Shown: one piece after another, positions 41,601-47,470 of the stretch | Numbering within the stretch: position 1 is the stretch's first letter | Layout of the letters: every line of letters begins with the position of its first letter | Source of the DNA: Ctena decussata | Lineage: Eukaryota; Mollusca; Bivalvia; Lucinida; Lucinidae | NCBI GenBank assembly: GCA_963989385.1 | Contig: OZ022500.1 | Location: forward strand, 24,690,460-24,754,459 | DNA: 64,000 nt | Reading direction: 5' to 3' | Program-made: the position numbers and the translations under genes | The notes under the pieces: model-generated | Database searches by the model: none | What the model was told of the DNA's origin: nothing | Seen by the model: the letters and a program-made list of their open reading frames with translations, nothing else

Positions 41601-44600
41601 AGCCAATGGCTCGATTTCAAAATAATTTCACAGAAAAGTTTGACTCATGTCTCTTAACCAAAATTGCTAAAACGGTTTCGCTCGGTTGAACAAAATGGCC
41701 GCCAGAGCTAAAAATAGAAATAAATCTTAGAATGACACAGAGGGCACAGTTTTGACCCAATCTTCATGAAACTTTGTCAGAATGTTTATCTTTATGAAAT
41801 CAAGATCAAGTTAGACACTGGGTCATGTGGGGTCAAAAACTAGGTCACTAGGTCAAATCTTAGAAAAACCTTGTGTACACTCTAGAAGGCATAGTTTTGA
41901 CCCAATCATCATGAAACTTTGTCAGATTGTTAATCTTAATGTAATCTAGACCAAGTTTGAAACTGGGTCATGTGGGGTCAAAAACTAGGTCACTAGGTCA
42001 AATCTTAGAAAAACCTTGTGTACACTCTAGAAGGTACAGTTTTGACCCAATCATCATGAAACTTTGTCAGAATGTTTATCTTAATGAAATCTAGACCAAG
42101 TTTGAAACTGGGTCATGTGGGGTATAAAACTAGGTCACTAGGTCAAATCTTAGAAAAACCTTATGTACACTCTAGAAGGCACAGTTATGACCCAATCATC
42201 ATAAAACTTTGTCAGAATGTTTATCTTAATGAAATCTAGACCAAGTTTGAAACTGGGTCATGTGGGGTCTAAAACTAGGTCACTAGGTCAAATCTTAGAA
42301 AAACCTTGTGTACACTCTAAAGGGCACAGTTATGATCCAATCTTCATGAAACTTTGTCAGAATGTTTATCCATATACAATCTAGGCCAAGATTGAAACTG
42401 AGTCAAGTAGGGCTAAAACTAGGTCACTAGGTCAAATCTTAGAAAAACCTTGTGTACACTCTAGAAGGCATAGTTTTGACCCAATCATCATGAAACTTTG
42501 TCAGAATGTTTATCTTAATGAAATCTAGACCAAGTTTGAAACTGGGTCATGTGGGGTCAAAAACTAGGTCACTAGGTCAAATCTTAGAAAAGCCTTGTGT
42601 ACACTCTAGAAGGCACAGTTTTGACCCAATCATCATAAAACTTTGTCAGAATGTTTATTTTAATAAAATATAGATCAAGTTTGAAACTGGGTCATGTGGG
42701 GTCAAAAACTAGGTCACTAGGTCAAATCTAAGAAAAACCTTGTGTACACTCTAGAAGGCACAGTTTTGACCCAATCATCATGAAACTTCGTCAGAATGTT
42801 TATCTTAATAAAATCTAGACCAAGTTTGAAACTGGGTCATAAGGGGTCTAAAACTAGGTCACTAGGTCAAATCTTAGAAAAACCTTATGTACACTCTAGA
42901 AGGCACAGTTATGACCCAATCATCAGGAAACTTTGTCAGAATGTTTATCTTAATGAAATCTAGACCAAGTTTGAAACTGGGTCATGTGGGGTCTAAAACT
43001 AGGTCACTAGGTCAAATCTTAGAAAAACCTTGTGTACACTCTAAAGGGCACAATTATAATCCAATCTTCATGAAACTTTGTCAGAATGTTTACCCATATA
43101 CAATCTAGGCCAAGATTGAAACTGGGTCAAGTAGGGTCATAAACTAGGTCACTAGGTCAAATCTTAGAAAAACCTTGTGTACACTCTAGAAGGCATAGTT
43201 TTGACCCAATCATCATGCAACTTTGTCAGAATGTTTATCTTAATAAAATCTAGACCAAGTTTGAAACTGGGTCATGTGGGGTCAAAAACTATGTCACTAG
43301 GTCAAATCTTAGAAAAACCTTGTGTACATTCTAGAAGGCACAGTTTTAACCCAATCATCATGAAACTTTGTCAGAATGTTTATCTTAATGAAATCTAGAC
43401 CAAGTTTGAAACTGGGTCATGTGGGGTATAAAACTAGGTCATTAGGTCAAATCTTAGAAAAACCTTGTGTACACTCTAGAGGGCACAGTTATGACCCAAT
43501 CATCATGAAACTTTGTCAGAATGTTTATCTTAATGAAATCTAGACCAAGTTTGAAACTGGGTCATGTGGGGTCTAAAACTAGGTCACTAGGTCAAATCTT
43601 AGAAAAACCTTGTGTACACTCTAGAGGGCACAGTTATGATCCAATCTTCATGAAACTTTTGCCAGAATGTTTATCCATATACAATCTAGGCCAAGATTGA
43701 AACTGAGTCAAGTAGGATCAAAAACTAGGTCACTAGGTCAAATCTTAGAAAAACCATGTGTACACTCTGGAGGGCACAGTTATGATTCAATCTTCATGAA
43801 ACTTTGTCAGAATGCTTATCTTTTTGTAATCTGGACCATGTCAGGTCAAAAACTAGGTAACTAGGTCAGATCTTAGAAAAACCAGTGAATGCTCTAGAGG
43901 GCACAATTTTGTTCCAATCTTCATGAAACTTTGTCAAAATGTTTATCTCCAACAAATCTAGACCAAGGGTGCAACTGGGTCTTGTTGGATCAAAAACTAG
44001 GTCAGTAGGTCAAACCTTAGAAAAACATTGTGTATACTCTAGAGGGCACAGTTTTGGTTCAATATTCATGAAACTTTGTCAGAATGATTATCTTAATGAA
44101 ATCTAGGCCAAGATTGGAACTGGGTATTGTCAGGTCAAAAACTACCGGTGTTTATTGTGCATTGAATCATCATGAAAATGTCAGAATGTGTATCTTCATG
44201 AAATATAGGCCAAGTTTGAAACTGAATAATGTCTGATCAAAAACTAGATTGCCTGGTCAGATCTTAGAAAAACATTGTGTACACTCTAGAAGGCACAGTT
44301 TTGATCCAATCTGAATGAAACTTTGTCAGAATATAGATAAGAAAGTGCAAAACTGCTCCAATTGAACCATCATCAAATAGATGATCTTCCATGTTATTTC
44401 ATCATAACTCAGGTGAGCGATTTAGGTCCATCATGGACCTCTTTTTTTTGTATATATCATCTATCTCTTTATATACACATATAAAAAGTTAAGCACCACC
44501 AATTATTTTTGCAGAAGTTTTATCTAAACTTTTCACAACTTTTCACTGACAGTTTTTCCAAACCATTTATTTTCATAATTATTAATGGGCATTAGTTGGA

Positions 44601-46273
44601 AGTAAATCAGTTAAAATTTTAATTGAAAGCGCGCTCTATGATTTAAACGAACAAAGCGGCTTGTTTAAGTTTGGGGCTGCAATCAAGGAACTTCGTTGTT
44701 CATTGTTTTTTTGTCTTTTTTCAGAAGTGACTGATTTGACAAGCACTTGAAGTATAAAGCTTGTAAAAGTTATGTAACTCAATTAGTCAGTGAATAACAG
44801 TGTCAAGTTCAACCCGTACATAAAATAGGGCTGTCTTGCTATTCCGGAAAAAGTATAATCGTTTTGACAAATGATGGTCCCAAATTCAATCAGAACATGT
44901 TAGATGTTCCGATCTTTGAATCGCTTTTAAAATCAGTTTCAGCATCTGCTTTTTCTTTCTTTGATGCTCGATAGAAGAAAAAAAAAGAAATATTTTTAAT
45001 GGTGGTGCTTATTTTTTTCCAGGTGTAAATGTAAGGACGGTCAGTAACAAATTTACTGGGAGGCTTTGCCGTTTTTTTGGGACATGACAGTTCTGGGCAT
45101 AGGTTTTGCCATGGCTCACGTGAAGGCTTTCTAGGATAACTATGAATCGTTGTTACCAAAAAAAAAAAAAAAAAAAAGGTTGCATTTGGTATCAAACGCG
45201 CTTTACCAATAATTTTATAGTAATTATACACTAAGACACGGCAGGACTAGCAGTAGCTACCCTAAAGTTACACAGCAAGTCGAAATGAGTCCGTTCATTT
45301 CTATATAAAAACACACATTATATTTAGGAATCATTTTGCAAAATTAATATACAGGAATAATACAGGAACACGGTTAATTCAATGTGAAAGTGTTATAAAC
45401 CCCCCCCCCCTTTTCGCACAACAGTCGAGAACATACACAAACAGAAAACAACCTGTAATATCAAAACAATCTGTACATGTAGCATGACTGATTTTTCTGT
45501 TTTAGATTAAAAGGTCTTAAGGTCGACAGTTTGTGCCACAATGTCTCCAATACTAGCCAGAAATAGAATGCACATGGTCTAGAAGCAAATGACATAATTA
45601 ACTTTGCCAGACGAGCTAGACACTCGGCCAGAAAGCAAAAAAACAAAAGACGTGATATACGTGCTCTTTGGAGTCAATACATAACTGGTTAACCGAATTC
45701 TGCTATTCAGAGACATTATGTTATGCAGCACAGGTCCATTCAGAAAGAAATGCCCCAGAAGTTAACAGAGATCAAAATTTTCTGATATTACTCTATTCTA
45801 TTTCCTCGGACATAACATTTTCCTGGAGATTCAACCTAGTATCATATACTTAAGGACAAAAGTTCTGCACGGATGTTAAATTAACATCCGTGCAAAACTT
45901 TTATCCTTAAGTATATATAAAGAATACAACATTCAATAGAAAGATTTTATTCTTCATTTTTGTCTGTTGGTGCCTCAAACTTCACAGTTTGTGAGTGAAC
46001 AGCAAATGTTCAAAACAAACTGCAGGGTGATCAAAGTGGTGGCCGACGTCTGCGTATACTGCATGGCTCGGCTCATCATAAGGGACCATGGGAAAAAAGT
46101 CCTACTAAAATCTCCACATGCTCTGCAGATCCAGACGTTACCAGATCCCATATTTCATTCAGACCTGTTAAAAGAAGGCATAATTTTTACTTACCATTAC
46201 AGCCGACGAATGTGAAGGTCGCTATGACTGCCAAGAGTAAAAGTTTTAATGACCAGTGAAACTGGCAGTCCAT
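6462..46273 (-). CDS. Nicotinic acetylcholine receptor alpha-type subunit, whole gene (7 coding segments, alternative TM2 exons)
   Basis: This is a ligand-gated ion-channel subunit of the Cys-loop family, acting in the plasma membrane as part of a pentamer that opens on acetylcholine binding. Join 46273-46195, 20434-20223, 19608-19499, 17701-17247, one TM2 exon (A, B or C), 8393-8278 and 6872-6462. Phases match at every junction, giving 489 residues with TM2 exon A or C and 488 with B. Visible features are a signal peptide (1 to about 25), loop D Trp99, loop A Tyr132, Cys-loop Cys167-Cys181 with 13 residues between, loop B Trp188, loop C Tyr231, Cys233-Cys234 and Tyr238, TM1 about 252-274 with its conserved Pro261, TM2 about 283-303, TM3 about 317-339, and TM4 about 462-486. 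Likely N-glycosylation sequons are at Asn63 and Asn154. The vicinal cysteines make it alpha-type. The TM1-TM2 linker lacks the usual Gly-Glu, so anion selectivity is inferred. The exact molluscan orthologue is not known to me. Confidence 0.93.
6873..8277 (-). other. nAChR intron between exons 7 and 6
   Basis: A 1405-bp intron with consensus ends. It contains a tandem repeat at 7340-7512 and otherwise low-complexity AT-rich DNA. No further exon is seen. Confidence 0.85.
7340..7512. repeat. Short tandem repeat, units of about 50-57 bp
   Basis: Three to four units built around CTTCATTTAACAGCGG, TAATACACCGACCGTCGTAT and CGCCGGCTTCATT. Confidence 0.8.
8278..8393 (-). CDS. nAChR exon 6: TM3
   Basis: Residues 316-353. 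Acceptor ATATTTCAG, donor GTAAGTAT. It reads [19 protein letters not shown] then [19 protein letters not shown], which is the family-typical third transmembrane helix followed by the conserved start of the cytoplasmic loop ([10 protein letters not shown]). It starts with the two bases that complete the Gly left by any of the three TM2 exons and ends in phase 0. Confidence 0.94.
8720..9530 (-). repeat. Degenerate tandem array with terminal microsatellite
   Basis: Recurring phrases (TATAACATCTGTGC, CAGTTTCAACTGATAG, TGGAAAAATGTTAT and variants) repeat at roughly 150-200 bp. The array ends at 9484-9512 with GACAGACGGACAGACAGATG. Read from the minus strand this is a (CTGT/CCGT)n tract followed by long tandem units, the same order as in the elements at 41.2 kb and 62.4 kb. 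Confidence 0.6.
10528..10598 (-). mobile_element. tRNA-like SINE head, degenerate
   Basis: On the minus strand, GGGGAGGCGCATGGTCAAGT followed by GGTTAGAGTC resembles an A box of tRNA-derived SINEs. GTGTTCTAATC sits where the B box (GGTTCGAATC) should be, with changes. It is unlikely to be a working tRNA gene. Confidence 0.5.
10646..10718. mobile_element. 72-bp palindromic MITE, copy 1
   Basis: TATACTTAAGGACAAAAGTT at the left pairs with the right end. Near-identical copies are at 45845-45917 and 60247-60316. Confidence 0.8.
11712..11905 (-). repeat. Tandem fragments of the TM2 exon 3' half and donor
   Basis: Four units of 45-50 bp start at about 11712, 11757, 11802 and 11852, and exon A's own end forms the fifth at 11900. 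Each unit contains a version of CAAGACGCAGGAGGCATATT and of the donor side (TTACCTAGAATA). The unit at 11712 keeps an intact CTTACC donor complement. They carry no usable acceptor and would not code. Confidence 0.75.
11906..11992 (-). CDS. nAChR TM2 exon, copy A (alternative)
   Basis: An 87-bp exon in phase 1, acceptor TTTTTTCCAG, donor GTAAGTTG. It encodes [17 protein letters not shown] and the linker [17 protein letters not shown]. Its pyrimidine tract is the strongest of the three copies. Reading past the donor gives [15 protein letters not shown] and then a stop, so the donor is needed. Its 3' half and donor are the last unit of a tandem array of about 47-bp pieces reaching down to 11712. 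Confidence 0.93.
11993..12819 (-). other. Intron between TM2 copies B and A, with a decayed exon copy and an inverted repeat
   Basis: An 827-bp spacer. Around 12717-12755 the minus strand reads GGCATGAAAACATTCATG then TTTGGCGTTTTGTGCATC, which resembles the start of a TM2 exon with an insertion. A perfect 15-bp inverted repeat (TATAGTGCGACTGAG) lies at 12069-12083 and 12690-12704. A divergent piece of the 235-bp palindrome family is at 12330-12460. Just upstream of copies A and B the flanks share GGTTAAAC, a trace of the duplication. Confidence 0.6.
12820..12903 (-). CDS. nAChR TM2 exon, copy B (alternative, one codon shorter)
   Basis: An 84-bp exon of 27 whole codons with the same phase 1 boundaries as copies A and C. 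Acceptor CTTGCAG, donor GTAAGTGT. It encodes [17 protein letters not shown] and the linker [16 protein letters not shown]. It is one codon shorter than the others: the Met-Pro-Pro of the TM2-TM3 linker is replaced by Thr-Thr, removing the proline pair. It also has Val at 7'. The exon is open, with intact splice sites. It lies 286 bp beyond copy C and 827 bp before copy A. Confidence 0.92.
12904..13189 (-). other. Short intron between TM2 copies C and B
   Basis: 286 bp, with no recognisable element. Such a short spacer may matter for whether both exons can be spliced together. Confidence 0.85.
13190..13276 (-). CDS. nAChR TM2 exon, copy C (alternative)
   Basis: An 87-bp exon of 28 whole codons, entering and leaving in phase 1. 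Acceptor TTACAG, donor GTAAGTCT. It begins [17 protein letters not shown], the pore-lining second transmembrane helix, followed by the linker [17 protein letters not shown]. Relative to copy A it differs at 17' (Ile), 20' (Val), and in the linker, where it has an extra Asp and two Met. It is the first copy met by the splicing machinery after exon 4, across a 3970-bp intron. Nothing in it is broken. Confidence 0.92.
14701..14796. mobile_element. 235-bp palindrome family, partial copy
   Basis: Matches the right half of the family (AGGCTGAT..GAGTCTTCG, GGGCGCATATGCCA, TTTGTCGTGTCATGGCTCA). Confidence 0.75.
15540..16830. repeat. Degenerate tandem array, units of about 140 bp
   Basis: TGACCTTGAAAATGGGGTCA followed by AGGTCACCAAAA recurs about every 140 bp (near 15835, 15960, 16090, 16230, 16370, 16510 and 16640). 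It ends in a GC-rich stretch ACGCCGACGCCCGGGATCC and a small hairpin at about 16800-16840. The unit shares phrases such as GGTCAAGGTCACC with many mollusc repeats. Confidence 0.75.
16970..17194. mobile_element. 235-bp palindromic MITE copy, close to exon 4 donor
   Basis: Starts GAGCCGCGACACTACAAAAC and ends TTTTGTCGTGTCGCTGCTCA. The two halves are near reverse complements, so the whole element can fold into a hairpin of about 110 bp. It ends 52 bp from the exon 4 donor. Confidence 0.85.
17247..17701 (-). CDS. nAChR exon 4: Cys-loop, loops B and C, TM1 and TM1-TM2 linker
   Basis: Residues 135-285 plus one base of Gly286. Acceptor ATTTTCAG, donor GTAGGTAT. In order it holds [11 protein letters not shown] (with an N-glycosylation sequon), the Cys-loop from Cys167 to Cys181 with the FPFD motif, FGSWTHDG (loop B Trp188), YACCPEVY (loop C, vicinal Cys233-Cys234, both tyrosines), and TM1 with LPCVLLTSL. 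The exon ends inside the start of TM2 (KMAL). The linker reads IPPESPTKM where cation-selective nAChRs have a Gly-Glu-Lys filter. A palindromic MITE begins only 52 bp past the donor (16970-17194). The frame continues beyond the donor into intron and MITE sequence, which is not coding. Confidence 0.95.
17702..19498 (-). other. nAChR intron between exons 4 and 3
   Basis: A 1797-bp intron, of which about 1 kb is a mariner-like element (18252-19245). The rest is unremarkable. Confidence 0.85.
18252..19245. mobile_element. Mariner-like element, decayed
   Basis: Both ends carry AGGGTTGATCCAGAAGTAAT extended by GTCACT in inverted orientation, a TIR of about 28 bp of the mariner type. The length of about 1 kb suits a shortened mariner. 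The frames inside (18508-18720, 18917-19156) are broken and I cannot see the DDD catalytic motifs, so it is non-autonomous. Confidence 0.7.
19499..19608 (-). CDS. nAChR exon 3: loop D and loop A of the acetylcholine site
   Basis: Residues 98-133 plus two bases of Tyr134. Acceptor AATAAAG, donor GTAAGTGT. It carries the family-typical [17 protein letters not shown] segment (loop D Trp99) and [10 protein letters not shown] (loop A, Tyr132). At 110 bp it matches the short, widely conserved nAChR exon that ends at the LYN motif. It was too short to stand out as an open frame and was found by joining phases between exons 2 and 4. Confidence 0.93.
19609..20222 (-). other. nAChR intron between exons 3 and 2
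   Basis: 614 bp of AT-rich DNA with no recognisable element. Confidence 0.85.
20223..20434 (-). CDS. nAChR exon 2: N-terminal helix and first beta strands
   Basis: Residues 28-97, acceptor CTTTCCAG and donor GTAAGTAT. The exon encodes the N-terminal alpha helix of the mature subunit ([19 protein letters not shown]), an Asn-Tyr-Ser glycosylation sequon at Asn63, and the strand ending in the NVW motif just before loop D. The reading frame runs open to about 20540 upstream and 20130 downstream. Those extensions lie outside the splice sites and do not resemble the family. It starts with the two bases that complete Gly27 from exon 1 and ends in phase 0. Confidence 0.92.
20931..21126. mobile_element. 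235-bp palindromic MITE copy (5' truncated)
   Basis: GGGCATGTGCGCCAAGCGAA to CGTATCGCGGCTCA. Its left terminal bases are replaced by unrelated sequence. Confidence 0.8.
21352..21585. mobile_element. 235-bp palindromic MITE copy
   Basis: ACGCGACACGACAAAACCAA to TTTGTCGTGTCGCGGCTCA, in full palindromic form, about 225 bp from the previous copy. Confidence 0.85.
22999..23222. mobile_element. Palindromic MITE (TTTATAAAACGACTTAAG family), copy 1
   Basis: The left half, from GGGGCCATATTTATAAAACG to GAGGAACAGTCTTTTTCAG, mirrors the right half, which ends CGTTTTATAAATACGGCTCC. A second copy is at 35033-35246. Confidence 0.85.
23260..23440. repeat. Dispersed repeat (CAACTCTTAAAGGAA family)
   Basis: The pattern GGGGACTAACTCTGCCATTT, then GGGAACAACTTTTAAAG, then an inverted partner ending AAGTCTTCCATG. 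Related copies sit at about 21150-21300, 27230-27360, 31080-31175, 34930-35000 and 53250-53410. Confidence 0.6.
23563..23612. repeat. (GA)n microsatellite
   Basis: About 25 GA dinucleotides. Confidence 0.97.
25319..25379. repeat. Perfect hairpin with 26-bp arms
   Basis: AAAAGAGTCATAGTTACCAA at the left is exactly mirrored at the right (TTGGTAACTATGACTCTTTT), around a 9-base loop. Confidence 0.9.
25726..26450. mobile_element. Outer foldback element interrupted by a nested insertion
   Basis: A 70-bp arm at 25726-25795 (CGTAGATTTTATGGTAGAAT, CCTGGCAACCAGCTGCCAGT) is repeated inverted at 26381-26450 with few changes. The element at 25912-26335 sits between the arms. Confidence 0.75.
25912..26335. 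mobile_element. Nested TIR element with TTA target duplication
   Basis: TIR GGGCGCGTTTACACG at the left and CGTGTAAACGCGCCC at the right, flanked on both sides by TTA. A 3-bp TTA/TAA duplication is typical of PIF/Harbinger-type MITEs. Internal phrases such as GTTTACACGGA, CTTTGTCACA and TCATAGAAAC repeat. No coding capacity. Confidence 0.8.
26555..27180. repeat. Dispersed 0.6-kb repeat, copy 1
   Basis: Shares with 32390-33050 the order ACTGCAG..AGCTATA, ACACGTC..AATTG/GTTG, AAAACAACAGACGCT, TTATCACACACGCTCC, GGATCGTCGGGACCAGTAGC and GATCCGATAAAGAAACTCGT. Confidence 0.75.
27448..27528. repeat. Palindrome
   Basis: AGGCACACAACCTTGAATCA at the left pairs with TGATTCATGGTTGTGTGCCC at the right, around ACGTCATGGCGTTG. 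Related wording recurs near 56150 and 58430-58520. Confidence 0.75.
28514..28996. mobile_element. TIR element of about 480 bp
   Basis: Left end CAAGGGTGATAACCTACGTC, with ATAGCGC following, matches the reverse complement of the right end (GACGTAGGTTGTTACCCCTG). No transposase. Confidence 0.75.
30218..30643. mobile_element. TIR MITE of about 425 bp
   Basis: TATACCGTATACGCGGTAAT at the left and GCGTATACGGTATA at the right, with sub-terminal TTTTCGCG/CGCGAAAA repeats. A small hairpin (TTAACCTGCGGC / GCCGCAGGTTAA) is inside at about 30416-30441. Confidence 0.8.
31350..31586. mobile_element. 235-bp palindromic MITE copy
   Basis: GAGCCGTCACACGACAAAAC to TCGTGTCGTGGCTCA, full length. Several reading frames over it on both strands are by-products. 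Confidence 0.85.
32390..33050. repeat. Dispersed 0.6-kb repeat, copy 2, with terminal hairpin
   Basis: Second copy of the repeat at 26555-27180. It ends in a clear hairpin at 32925-33020 (GATCCGATAAAGAAACTCGT and its complement). A 174-codon minus frame crosses it and is not a convincing gene. Confidence 0.75.
34168..34425. mobile_element. Putative MITE with imperfect TIRs
   Basis: GAGTGCACAAAGCATACGTA at the left resembles the reverse complement of the right end (TTTACGCCTGCTCTGTTCAC). Many CGTAAG/ACGCC motifs lie inside. Confidence 0.5.
34811..34950. repeat. Direct repeat of about 68 bp, two units
   Basis: ATGAATTCCTGCTTGCTTTT..GAAACGGGGTCTA is repeated as ATGAATTCCTACTTGCTTTT..GAAATGGGGTCTA. 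Confidence 0.85.
35033..35246. mobile_element. Palindromic MITE (TTTATAAAACGACTTAAG family), copy 2
   Basis: Same structure as 22999-23222 but the right end lacks about 18 bp (AAGTCGTTTTATAAATAC). An apparent 76-codon frame is a by-product. Confidence 0.85.
36080..36560. repeat. Dispersed repeat (TCTTTCCCA..GGTGGCAACC family)
   Basis: Contains GATCCCAAACCCTATCCCC, CAGCTCTTTCCCA and ACCTATTTTCTATTTTCATT. Related pieces with the same order occur at about 52085-52215 and 59045-59300. Confidence 0.55.
36610..40985. mobile_element. Large element of about 4.4 kb with long terminal inverted repeats
   Basis: The left arm (about 36640-36850) and right arm (about 40770-40985) match in inverted orientation. 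Shared marks are CCCCCCCCAGGGGGAATTTT, GTTAGCCCTCTG, GTGGGGCGTTAA against its complement, and TAAGGCCAT-like ends. The middle is AT-rich. One 103-codon plus frame at 38627-38938 ([16 protein letters not shown]) has no family I recognise, and no transposase motif is visible. It is non-autonomous or strongly decayed. Confidence 0.65.
41169..44450 (+). mobile_element. Array-bearing element: 5' hairpin, (CCGT)n, tandem units, 3' hairpin
   Basis: It opens with a 15-bp stem at 41169-41201 (AGCTCACCTGAGCAC / GTGCTCAAGGTGAGCT). A (CCGT)n tract at 41218-41268 follows, then three units of about 130-160 bp (41281-41720) and about 17-18 units of 145 bp (41721-44337). It closes with CTCAGGTGAG, inverse of the start, and a small hairpin AGGTCCATCATGGACCT before a T run. 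The layout resembles the Helitron-related or pearl elements with tandem cores described in bivalves. No protein is encoded. Confidence 0.8.
41721..44337. repeat. 145-bp tandem array with a five-unit higher-order pattern
   Basis: The anchor TAGGTCACTA occurs at 41841, 41986, 42131, 42276, 42420, 42565, 42710, 42855, 43000, 43145, 43290 (ATGTCACTA variant), 43435, 43580 and 43726, a spacing of 144-146 bp. Later units are more decayed (43854, 43998). The variant with CCATATACAATCTAGGCCAA falls just before 42420, 43145 and 43726, that is five and four units apart. Confidence 0.95.
45845..45917. mobile_element. 72-bp palindromic MITE, copy 2
   Basis: TATACTTAAGGACAAAAGTT, centre ATGTTAAATTAACAT, right end mirrored. 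About 280 bp past the exon 1 donor, inside intron 1. Confidence 0.85.
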
Positions 46274-46315
46274 TCTACTCAACTTTCAAACCGGGAGGTC
46301 CTTAGATCAGGACAC
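46195..46315 (-). CDS. nAChR exon 1: short 5' UTR and signal peptide (CDS 46195-46273)
   Basis: The ATG at 46273 opens 26 residues with a charged or polar start (MDCQFHW) and a hydrophobic core ([13 protein letters not shown]) ending Gly-Cys-Asn, typical of a cleaved signal peptide. The exon ends one base into a Gly codon and is followed by GTAAGT, which matches the phase of exon 2 exactly. Upstream of the ATG, a pyrimidine tract with CAG at 46318-46316 suggests the exon begins at 46315 with 42 bases of 5' UTR. A further non-coding 5' exon would then lie at higher coordinates. I could not locate it or the transcription start. An opposite-strand reading frame over this exon (45967-46215) has no recognisable family and is left out. 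Confidence 0.85.
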
Positions 46316-46390
46316 CTGCAAAAGACACGACACGCAGTTAGTTTTGAACAGTCTATAAGGATGACACATGAAGCCTGCCTGAAAGCAGAT

Positions 46391-46626
46391 TAGCCGCGAC
46401 ACGACAAAACCAACAAAATGGTTGTGCGCCCAGCGCAGACTCAGATCAGCCTGGGCATCCGCCCATTCTGATCAGAGTCTTCACTGTTCGCATGGAGGTA
46501 GCTTAGGTCCTTAGTTACTCTTTAAGCACTTAGCGAAGATTCTGATCCGACTTGGTGGCTGGCCAGGCTGATCTGAGTCTGCTTTGGGCGCGAACCACTT
46601 TGTTGATTTTCTCGTATCGCGGCTCA
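46391..46626. mobile_element. 235-bp palindromic MITE copy, 75 bp above exon 1
   Basis: TAGCCGCGACACGACAAAAC to CTCGTATCGCGGCTCA. Its near edge is 75 bp from the inferred exon 1 acceptor. Confidence 0.85.
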
Positions 46627-47109
46627 GATGACAGCCCTACCGCAGATGAATCCACTGAGCGGCATTTGCTTAAACTGTAATTTGCATGTTACTTTGTTGT
46701 GAGATGTATGATTTCACACGAAAAAAATTGCTTTGTTTGATCTTACGTTGTTATTCAATATAAGATTTAATTAATGTTTTATTATTAAAATTTTGATCTG
46801 TGTTTTGGTAAAATCTTTACTGAGCTGGTTCGGCTTTTAACTGAGATGCAAAATGTTTGACAGCGGACACAGCTTATTTTTCTTAGGTGAATGTTTTCTT
46901 CTATACAGTTCTCGTTTAAGTACGTAAACACGCTGTTAGTGAACATGAGTTTTAATTGGCTTGTTTGTGTGTGTGTATATAGGCCTATCTGCCATACTGA
47001 AATCACGCGTTTATATTTACAAGTCGAGTCTTACGATTTTCATCATATTCAGACACTATGTTAAATTACGTGTAAGTTACTGTAGCGCAACCATAACTTT
47101 AAGGGCTGT

Positions 47110-47290
47110 ATGAATTAGGGGACAACTGTATTGAAAATTGTCATTCAAGGAGGTAAATCGTTTTATAGTCACAAATTTCGTTTTACGGCGACGCGCTAGC
47201 GGAACCGTAAAACACAATTTGCGACCATAAAACCGACGATTTACCTCCCAAAATGACAATTTTAGATACAGTTATCCCCATTCTAATGCA
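47110..47290. mobile_element. Palindromic element
   Basis: GGGGACAACTGTATTGAAAA and AGGAGGTAAATCGTTTTATA pair with the right half (TTTACCTCC, TTTTAGATACAGTTATCCCC) around GGCGACGCGCTAGCGGAACC. Confidence 0.75.
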
Positions 47291-47339
47291 CTTTTCACAT
47301 TTTCACCTCTAAAAGTGTGCTACTTTGCACACATTGCAA

Positions 47340-47470
47340 ACGCTTTCAGCGACGTAAAACCAGACGTCAGCCAATGAGAAGCGACGTCACGTAATGACGT
47401 CGGATTTCCGACAGTAAATCGCGGAATATACTGTCGCAAATTTTTGACGCTATCCAATCAGACGTCGCGT
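47340..47470. promoter_or_regulatory. Cluster of CRE-like and CCAAT sites upstream of the nAChR gene
   Basis: CCAGACGTCAGCCAATGAG, GCGACGTCACGTAATGACGT and ATCCAATCAGACGTCGCG occur within 130 bp, about 1.0-1.2 kb upstream of exon 1 on the gene's strand. The flanks CTAATGCAC (47283) and GTGCATTAG (about 47482) are inverted copies, so the patch may be part of a repeat. A promoter role is inference only. Confidence 0.3.

Larger units (their letters stand above)
20435..46194 (-). other. nAChR first coding intron, 25.8 kb
   Basis: It separates the signal-peptide exon from the rest. Consensus GTAAGT and TTTCCAG ends. It is filled with transposon-derived DNA listed separately. No further nAChR-like exon and no nested gene was recognised. 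Stretches 21586-22998, 23613-25300, 29000-30200, 33060-34160 and 44460-45840 hold only AT-rich DNA with nothing I can name. Confidence 0.8.

Noticed and set aside
41721..44337. CRISPR-like array
   Set aside because: Units are 145 bp without alternating spacers, and the genome is animal. It is a tandem satellite-type array.
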